DNA from: a bacterium
GTDB lineage: Bacteria > Actinomycetota > Acidimicrobiia > Acidimicrobiales > CATQHL01
Direction: 5' to 3'
Assembly: GCA_026713745.1 (NCBI GenBank)
Contig: JAPONU010000542.1
Location: 1 to 12,038, forward strand
Length of the DNA stretch: 12,038 nt
How positions within the stretch are numbered: the stretch's first letter is position 1; each line of letters opens with the position of its first letter. Below the pieces are notes generated by a model. It made no database searches, was not told the DNA's origin, and saw only the letters and a list, made by a program, of their open reading frames with translations. A program made the translations under genes and the position numbers. This document shows positions 5,810-12,038 of the stretch, in pieces.

Positions 5810-6835
5810 TCAGCCGAGGCCGGCGACGGTGACGGTTCGGCCCGTCTTGGCGGATTCGGCTACTGCGAGGGCTCCGGCGAGGGCGGAGAGGCCTTCGGCG
5901 GCGGTGACGGTGGGGCGGCCGGTGCCGGCGATGGCGGCGCGGACACCGTCGGTGACGATCTCGTAGAGGTCGCGGCGGTCGGGGGCCTCGATCTCGGTCA
6001 TCTCACTGCCGACGACGTGCCAGATCGTGCCGCCGGGTTCCTGGGCCAAGACGCCGGGGGCAATCAACGAGGCCTCGGTGCCGATGACCTCCACGGTGGT
6101 CGGGCAGTGCTCGACGGTGTAGGCGTCGTGGGTCTGCACCGGCACGTCGCCGAAGAGCAGCGCCGCCATGACCGCATCGGGGGGGCCGCCGTCGCCCGGG
6201 GTGGCCCACGGCCCCTGGCGGACCGCGATGGCCGTGGCCTCGGTGGCCGTGGTGCCCAGGATGGCCTGGGCCACCGAGATGCTGTGGGTGGTGAGGTCCA
6301 GGATGGCGCCGCCGCCGATCGGATCGTGGAGTCGCCAAGCCGGACGCCGCTCGGAGATCATGATGGTGAAGCTGAGCCGCACCGCCAGCGGCACCCCGAG
6401 AGAACCCGACGAGACGAGCCGCTGAATCGTCCGGATCGTGTCAGCGCCGGGGAGATGATGATTGATCGCCAGTACGACGCCGTGACGCTCGGCGGCGTCG
6501 ACCATGGCGCGGCCGTCGGTAACCGTGAGCGCCATCGGCTTCTCGCACAGCACGTGCTTGCCGGCCGCGGCCAGGGCGATGGTCTGGGGGGCGTGGCGCT
6601 CGTTGACGCCCGAGACGAACACGGCGTCCACCTCAGGCCACTCACAGGCTCGGGCGAAGTCGTCGGTCGAATGGGCGATCTCATTGGCCTTGGCGTACTC
6701 AGCAGCCCAAGCCTCCGTGGAGCTGTAGACGAACTCCGCGAAGTCCCCGCCGGCGCGGATCGCCGGGAGGACCCAGCGGGCGGCAATGTTGCTGGCGCCG
6801 ATGAGGCCCCAGCGCAGCGGGCGTGAGGAACTCAC
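5810..6835 (-). CDS. Gfo/Idh/MocA-family oxidoreductase
   Basis: A 341-residue NAD(P)-dependent dehydrogenase of the glucose-fructose oxidoreductase / inositol dehydrogenase family, acting on a sugar, inositol or related diol. The N-terminal Rossmann fold opens at LRWGLIGASNIA (7-18). The family motif EKPMA is at 98-102 with the conserved lysine K99. The C-terminal substrate domain carries GGGAILDLTTH (174-184), where D180 and H184 are the usual catalytic-site residues. Length is typical. The start is GTG at 6835; no ATG lies before the first strand and there is no recognisable ribosome site. The start codon and first four codons lie inside the first unit of the 72-bp repeat array, so the leader is repeat-derived. 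The gene is followed by hicAB. The substrate cannot be called. Confidence 0.9.
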   Translation of the reverse strand: MSSSRPLRWGLIGASNIAARWVLPAIRAGGDFAEFVYSSTEAWAAEYAKANEIAHSTDDFARACEWPEVDAVFVSGVNERHAPQTIALAAAGKHVLCEKPMALTVTDGRAMVDAAERHGVVLAINHHLPGADTIRTIQRLVSSGSLGVPLAVRLSFTIMISERRPAWRLHDPIGGGAILDLTTHSISVAQAILGTTATEATAIAVRQGPWATPGDGGPPDAVMAALLFGDVPVQTHDAYTVEHCPTTVEVIGTEASLIAPGVLAQEPGGTIWHVVGSEMTEIEAPDRRDLYEIVTDGVRAAIAGTGRPTVTAAEGLSALAGALAVAESAKTGRTVTVAGLG

Positions 6836-7038
6836 AGGGCGGTAGCGGCGGCTCGGCCGGGGCCAGTGGCCGGCGGTGTGCTCGTGCCCGGGGCGTGAGA
6901 AACCCGCAGGGCGGTAGCGGCGGCTCGGCCGGGGCCGGTGGCCGGCGGTGTGTTGGCGCCCAGGGCACGAGAAACCCGCAGGGCGGTCGTGGCGGCTCGG
7001 TCGCCCTGACGTGGCCGGGTTCTCCGGCAGTGGCCCGA
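6823..7038. repeat. Tandem array with 72-bp period (two good copies and a decayed third)
   Basis: Units begin at 6823, 6895 and 6967, exactly 72 bp apart. Units 1 and 2 differ at about eight positions; unit 3 matches only over roughly its first half. A shared core is CAGGGCGGTAGCGGCGGCTC, followed by a GGCC-rich part that can form stems. Unit 1 also has GTGAG-GAA-CTCAC, a 5-bp inverted repeat covering the GTG start of the Gfo/Idh gene. The period is divisible by three, so a plus-strand reading gives a 24-residue glycine-rich peptide repeat, but no gene signals support it. The array fills most of the gap between the XdhC-like gene and the Gfo/Idh gene. Confidence 0.88.
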
Positions 7039-7063
7039 CCAGCTCACAGGAACCCCGGCCGCC

Positions 7064-8110
7064 TCATAGGAACAACGCAGGATCGGCGTCGAATGCCTTC
7101 TTGCAGCCTGAGGCGCAGAACCAGAAGTCGACCCCCTCGTGGGTGGATTGGTACTTGGCGCCGGCCACCAGGACGGTCATGTTGCAGACCGGATCGACGG
7201 CCGTGGCCGGCGCCTCGGGCACCGCACCCCAGCGCGACAACTCGCCTGAGGCGCGCCGAGCCACCAGGTCGGCCATGATCGCCACCGCCAGTTCCCGGTT
7301 GGCGAGCCGCCCCAGGTCGAGCCCCGCCGGAGCCTGGATCCGCGCCAGGTCCTCGTCGGTCACCCCTCGGCCACGCAGGTTCTCCGCCACGGCGTCGGCC
7401 CGCTTGGTCGCCGCCACCAGGCCGATGTAGGCGGCATCAGTGGCGAGCGCGGCTTGAAGAGCCAGGTCGTCGTAATGGCCCTGAGTCGCCACCACGATCG
7501 CGGACCCCACACCCACACCCAAACCGGAGAGGTCCAGTGTGGTGCGCACAAGCTCCGGAACCGGATGCTCGTCGGGTGAACCGCCGTCGTCGATGACCGC
7601 CACGTCCCACTCCAGCGCACGCCCCATGAGCGCCAGCGCGGCGACGGCCGGCGAGCGGCCGATCACGACGAGTTGCGGGCGGGGCGGGACAGGCTCCAAG
7701 TACACCTCCAGGCCACCGTCATTCTCACACGCCATCGGCACCGAGTACGTCCCCTCCGGCCCGCCGCTGCCGGAGGAGCCGCCCGAACCACCGCCGCCCG
7801 AACCGCCGCCGCCGCCCGGACCAGGGGGCTGCGACCCTGCGCCGAGCGACGCGCCCGACGGGCTCTCCACGTCCCCCAGCAGCAACAACCGGGGCTCGCC
7901 GTCCAGCAGCGCATCCCGGGCCTGCACCACCACCGTCGGCTCCGCACACGCCCCGCCCAACCAGCCCCGCACGGTGCCGTCGGCCAGGATCACCGCCTTC
8001 GATCCCTGCTGCCCCGAAGAAGGCCCCCGCCGCCAAACAACGGTCGCCAGCACGAACGGCACACGAGACTCGGCCAGCGCCACCGCCTCCTGCAGCACCG
8101 ACAGCGTCAC
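7064..8110 (-). CDS. XdhC/CoxI-family maturation factor with C-terminal YHS domain
   Basis: A 348-residue protein of the family that helps load or sulfurate the molybdenum cofactor of xanthine-dehydrogenase and CO-dehydrogenase enzymes. The N-terminal XdhC domain (about 5-80) has FVLATVVWRRGPSSGQQGSK and GWLGGACAEP with the conserved C55. Residues 90-120 are an unusual Gly/Ser/Pro-rich stretch, followed by GGLEVYLEP. The XdhC Rossmann domain (about 145-295) begins LVVIGRSPAVAAL, a divergent nucleotide loop, and includes VATQGHYDDLAL. The last 45 residues are a YHS domain, VDPVCNMTV to FCASGCKKAF, with C309, C332 and C336, a likely metal or metallochaperone module. The start is GTG at 8110 with GGAGG about ten bases upstream. 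It lies near coxSL but is not contiguous with it, so a CoxI-like role is inference. Confidence 0.9.
   Translation of the reverse strand: MTLSVLQEAVALAESRVPFVLATVVWRRGPSSGQQGSKAVILADGTVRGWLGGACAEPTVVVQARDALLDGEPRLLLLGDVESPSGASLGAGSQPPGPGGGGGSGGGGSGGSSGSGGPEGTYSVPMACENDGGLEVYLEPVPPRPQLVVIGRSPAVAALALMGRALEWDVAVIDDGGSPDEHPVPELVRTTLDLSGLGVGVGSAIVVATQGHYDDLALQAALATDAAYIGLVAATKRADAVAENLRGRGVTDEDLARIQAPAGLDLGRLANRELAVAIMADLVARRASGELSRWGAVPEAPATAVDPVCNMTVLVAGAKYQSTHEGVDFWFCASGCKKAFDADPALFL
7751..7843 (-). repeat. Glycine-rich low-complexity insert in the XdhC-like gene
   Basis: Codons 90-120 of the XdhC-like protein encode a Gly/Ser/Pro-rich run built around PGGGGGSGGGGSGGSSGSGG. On the plus strand this is a series of CCGCCGCCCGAA-like tracts. 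It joins the XdhC N-terminal domain to the segment before the Rossmann domain, where family members normally have a short ordered linker, and probably arose by slippage. Confidence 0.8.
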
Positions 8111-8260
8111 GGCTCTTCCGCCTCCGCTCCGTACGCGCCGCTCCGGACCATCCCGCCGGTCACCCTACAGACACCGAGCCCCCGCCACCGAAACGGCGCG
8201 GGGACTGCGAACCGGCGGAGCGGCCACCGGTCCCGCGGGGGCGAAATAGAATCCCGCGAC
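8111..8260. other. Divergent intergenic region, XdhC-like gene / carboxylate-amine ligase gene
   Basis: These 150 bases separate two divergent starts (GTG at 8110 on minus, ATG at 8261 on plus) and must carry both promoters. Apart from the TAGAAT box near the ligase start and a GGAGG before the XdhC-like gene, I see no operator or repeat. Open frames running through it are antisense extensions with no start signals. Confidence 0.4.
8247..8252 (+). promoter_or_regulatory. TAGAAT -10 box of a probable leaderless promoter
   Basis: TAGAAT fits the TAnnnT actinobacterial -10 pattern. Only eight bases separate it from the A of the ATG at 8261, so transcription would begin at or very near the start codon. 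The lack of any ribosome-binding sequence before that ATG fits a leaderless mRNA, which is common in actinobacteria. No clear -35 box is seen. Confidence 0.5.
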
Positions 8261-9439
8261 ATGGACGAGCCGTCATGGACGATGGGAATCGAGGAGGAAT
8301 ACCTCCTCGTGGACCGCCAGAGCGGCGCCCTCGTGCCGTCGCAACCTCCCGGGCTGATCGAGAAGGTCGCCGAATTGCGCCACGGCCTCGTCAGCCCTGA
8401 GTTCTTCGCCTGCCAGATCGAGATCGGAACCGGAGTCTGCGACGACCTGAGGCACTTGCGCGCCGATGTCGGCCTGTTGCGGATCGCGGTGACCGAAGCC
8501 GCCGCCGAGTACGGGCTCGCGCCGATCGCCGCATCCACCCATCCGTTCGCCCGCTGGGAGCAGCAGCAGATCACTGCCGGCGAGCGCTACCAAGCCATCC
8601 AGCGCGACCTCCAGCACGTGACGCGCCAGTTGATCATCTCCGGACTGCACGTCCACGTGGGGATCGAGGATCCCGAACTGCGGATCGACCTCATGAACCA
8701 GATCCCGTACTTCCTGCCCCACCTGCTGGCACTGTCCACCTCGTCACCGTTCTGGCAGGCTCGGGACACCGGCCTCAAGAGCTACCGCATGGCCGTGTTC
8801 GGAACCCTGCCCCGCACCGGCCTGCCCGAGAGGTTCGATTCGTGGTCCGAGTTCGAACGGCACGTGGACGTGCTCGTGCGGGCCGGGATCATCGAGGACT
8901 CGAGCAAGGTGTGGTGGGACGTCCGGCCGTCGGAGCGCTACCCCACACTCGAACTGCGGATAACCGATCTCCCGACCAGGATGGAGGACACGATCGCCAT
9001 CGCCGCCACCTATGTGTGCCTGCTGCGCATGCTGTGGCGGTTGAAGACGGCGAACCAGCGCTGGCGCAGCTACGCCAACTTCCTGATCGCGGAGAACCTC
9101 TGGCGTGCACAGCGCTACGGCGCAGGCGGCCACCTGATCGATCTCGGGAAGGCTGCGTTGGTGCCGCTGGCGGACCTGGTGGAGGAGGTCATCGTGCTGA
9201 CAAAGCCCGACGCCGAGGCTCTGGACTGCGTTGCGGAGGTTGAGCACATCCGCACCATCTGCGAGCGCGGCACCTCGGCCGACCGTCAGCTAACCGTCTA
9301 CCGCGAAGCGCTGGCGTCCGGGGCCGACGACAGCGAAGCGCTGAAAGCCGTGGTGGACGCCCTCATTCTCGACACCCTCGCGGCGCCCGTGACCGGGGTG
9401 GAGGAAGGCGCGAAGGGCGCGACCCCGGAACGCCCGTAG
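8261..9439 (+). CDS. Carboxylate-amine ligase, YbdK-type glutamate-cysteine ligase
   Basis: A 392-residue ATP-dependent ligase of the GCS2 / YbdK family, which joins the gamma-carboxylate of glutamate to an amine; E. coli YbdK has weak glutamate-cysteine ligase activity. Family blocks in order: MGIEEEYLLVD (8-18), QIEIGTGVCDDL (52-63), STHPFARWEQQ (92-102), the ERYQ helix (108-111), SGLHVHVGIED (127-137), and WWDVRPSERYPTLELRITD (218-236) with the metal- and substrate-binding glutamates. RYG and the DL residues that follow also match. Length is normal. The ATG at 8261 is chosen because the frame upstream lacks coding character and a TAGAAT box precedes it; ATG at 8282 is a later option. The true amine substrate is uncertain and could be unrelated to glutathione, since many actinobacteria make mycothiol. 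It runs convergently into coxL, with 11 bases between stops. Confidence 0.93.
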   Translation: MDEPSWTMGIEEEYLLVDRQSGALVPSQPPGLIEKVAELRHGLVSPEFFACQIEIGTGVCDDLRHLRADVGLLRIAVTEAAAEYGLAPIAASTHPFARWEQQQITAGERYQAIQRDLQHVTRQLIISGLHVHVGIEDPELRIDLMNQIPYFLPHLLALSTSSPFWQARDTGLKSYRMAVFGTLPRTGLPERFDSWSEFERHVDVLVRAGIIEDSSKVWWDVRPSERYPTLELRITDLPTRMEDTIAIAATYVCLLRMLWRLKTANQRWRSYANFLIAENLWRAQRYGAGGHLIDLGKAALVPLADLVEEVIVLTKPDAEALDCVAEVEHIRTICERGTSADRQLTVYREALASGADDSEALKAVVDALILDTLAAPVTGVEEGAKGATPERP

Positions 9440-9450
9440 CAGCCCAGGGG

Positions 9451-9455
<5 letters not shown>
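9435..9455. terminator. Hairpin spanning both convergent stop codons, possible bidirectional terminator
   Basis: CGTAGC and GCTACG form a 6-bp perfect stem around a nine-base loop. The left arm contains the TAG stop of the ligase (9437-9439) and the right arm, read on the minus strand, contains the TAG stop of coxL (9451-9453). The two genes thus end in the two arms of one inverted repeat. No T-run follows on either strand, so termination is plausible but unproven. Confidence 0.4.
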
Positions 9456-11807
<2,352 letters not shown>

Positions 11808-11811
<4 letters not shown>

Positions 11812-12038
11812 TGCGCTCTCCCTTCGGCCGCTGCGGCCTGAATGGACTTGACGATGTTCATGTATCCCGTGCACCGGCAGAGGTTGCCGGAGATGGCCCA
11901 GCGGATCTCGTCCTCGGACGGGTCGTCGTTGGACTCCAGCAGGGCGGCCCCCACGAGCATCATGGCCGGCGTGCAGAACCCGCACTGCAGGCCGTGCTGC
12001 TCCTTGAAGGCCTTCTGTATGGCGTGCAACTGGCCGTC
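11808..12038 (-). CDS. coxS: Aerobic CO dehydrogenase small subunit, [2Fe-2S] protein (C-terminal part)
   Basis: The last 76 codons of the iron-sulfur subunit; the gene continues beyond the right edge. The visible part is the alpha-helical second [2Fe-2S] domain. It has HGLQCGFCTPAMML (the C-x2-C pair) and ISGNLCRCTGY (the C-x-C pair), which together hold the cluster proximal to the molybdenum centre. The upstream in-frame residues DGQLHAIQKAF are also family-typical, so the TTG at 12029 is an internal leucine and not a start. The N-terminal plant-ferredoxin-like domain with the second cluster is outside the window. The stop overlaps the coxL start by four bases. Proteins of the xanthine dehydrogenase family share this domain, but the neighbour CoxL fixes the assignment. 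Confidence 0.95.

Noticed and set aside
6823..7278. Plus-strand frame encoding a repeated RNPQGGSGGSAG-like peptide
   Set aside because: The peptide repeat is only a reading of the 72-bp DNA array, whose period happens to be divisible by three. The frame runs on antisense into the XdhC-like gene and has no ribosome site.
7673..8260. N-terminal extension of the carboxylate-amine ligase frame
   Set aside because: The extra 196 codons lie antisense to the XdhC-like gene, are Arg/Pro-rich and have no family similarity. The GCS2 domain starts immediately after ATG 8261.
11812..11985. Longer coxL start at 11985
   Set aside because: These codons are coxS read in another frame; the ATGA overlap and the CoxL family N-terminus support 11811.

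Overview
The window is GC-rich bacterial chromosomal DNA, with GC-rich third codon positions and frequent GTG or TTG starts. Content points to an actinobacterium: a form I aerobic CO dehydrogenase, a PPOX/F420-type flavin protein, a YbdK-type glutamate-cysteine ligase with a leaderless-looking promoter, and an actinobacterial-style RtcB. An uncultivated Acidimicrobiia-like lineage would fit, but that placement is inference. No tRNA, rRNA, CRISPR array or transposase is visible.

Left part (1-4291). The tail of a plus-strand gene enters at the left edge. Facing it is a minus-strand run of four genes, in transcription order: a small PPOX-class oxidoreductase (3893-4291), a DUF4143-type AAA ATPase (2374-3675), the RNA ligase RtcB (1126-2310) and a short-chain dehydrogenase (261-1124). 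RtcB and the dehydrogenase are one base apart and look translationally coupled. Upstream of the ATPase lies an array of five direct repeats with an exact 23-bp period.

Middle part (4292-7063). A divergent intergenic region with a 45-bp direct repeat separates the PPOX gene from a plus-strand gene of unknown function with a poly-alanine tract. Next come a HicA/HicB toxin-antitoxin pair with an AT-rich promoter region, and a Gfo/Idh/MocA-family dehydrogenase. The start codon of that dehydrogenase lies inside a 72-bp-period repeat array.

Right part (7064-12038). A minus-strand XdhC/CoxI-type maturation factor carries a C-terminal YHS domain and an unusual glycine-rich insert. It is divergent from a plus-strand carboxylate-amine ligase, which runs tail to tail into coxL; the two stop codons sit in the arms of one hairpin. 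The last two genes are coxL (complete, with the form I AYRCSFR motif) and coxS (C-terminal part only), overlapping by ATGA. The CoxI-like protein and CoxSL probably work together: the first is expected to help mature the molybdenum cofactor of the second.

The most unusual material is non-coding: three unrelated intergenic repeat families within about 3.3 kb, each close to a gene start. The XdhC-YHS architecture beside a form I CO dehydrogenase is the most unusual protein feature. I found no clearly new multi-gene system.
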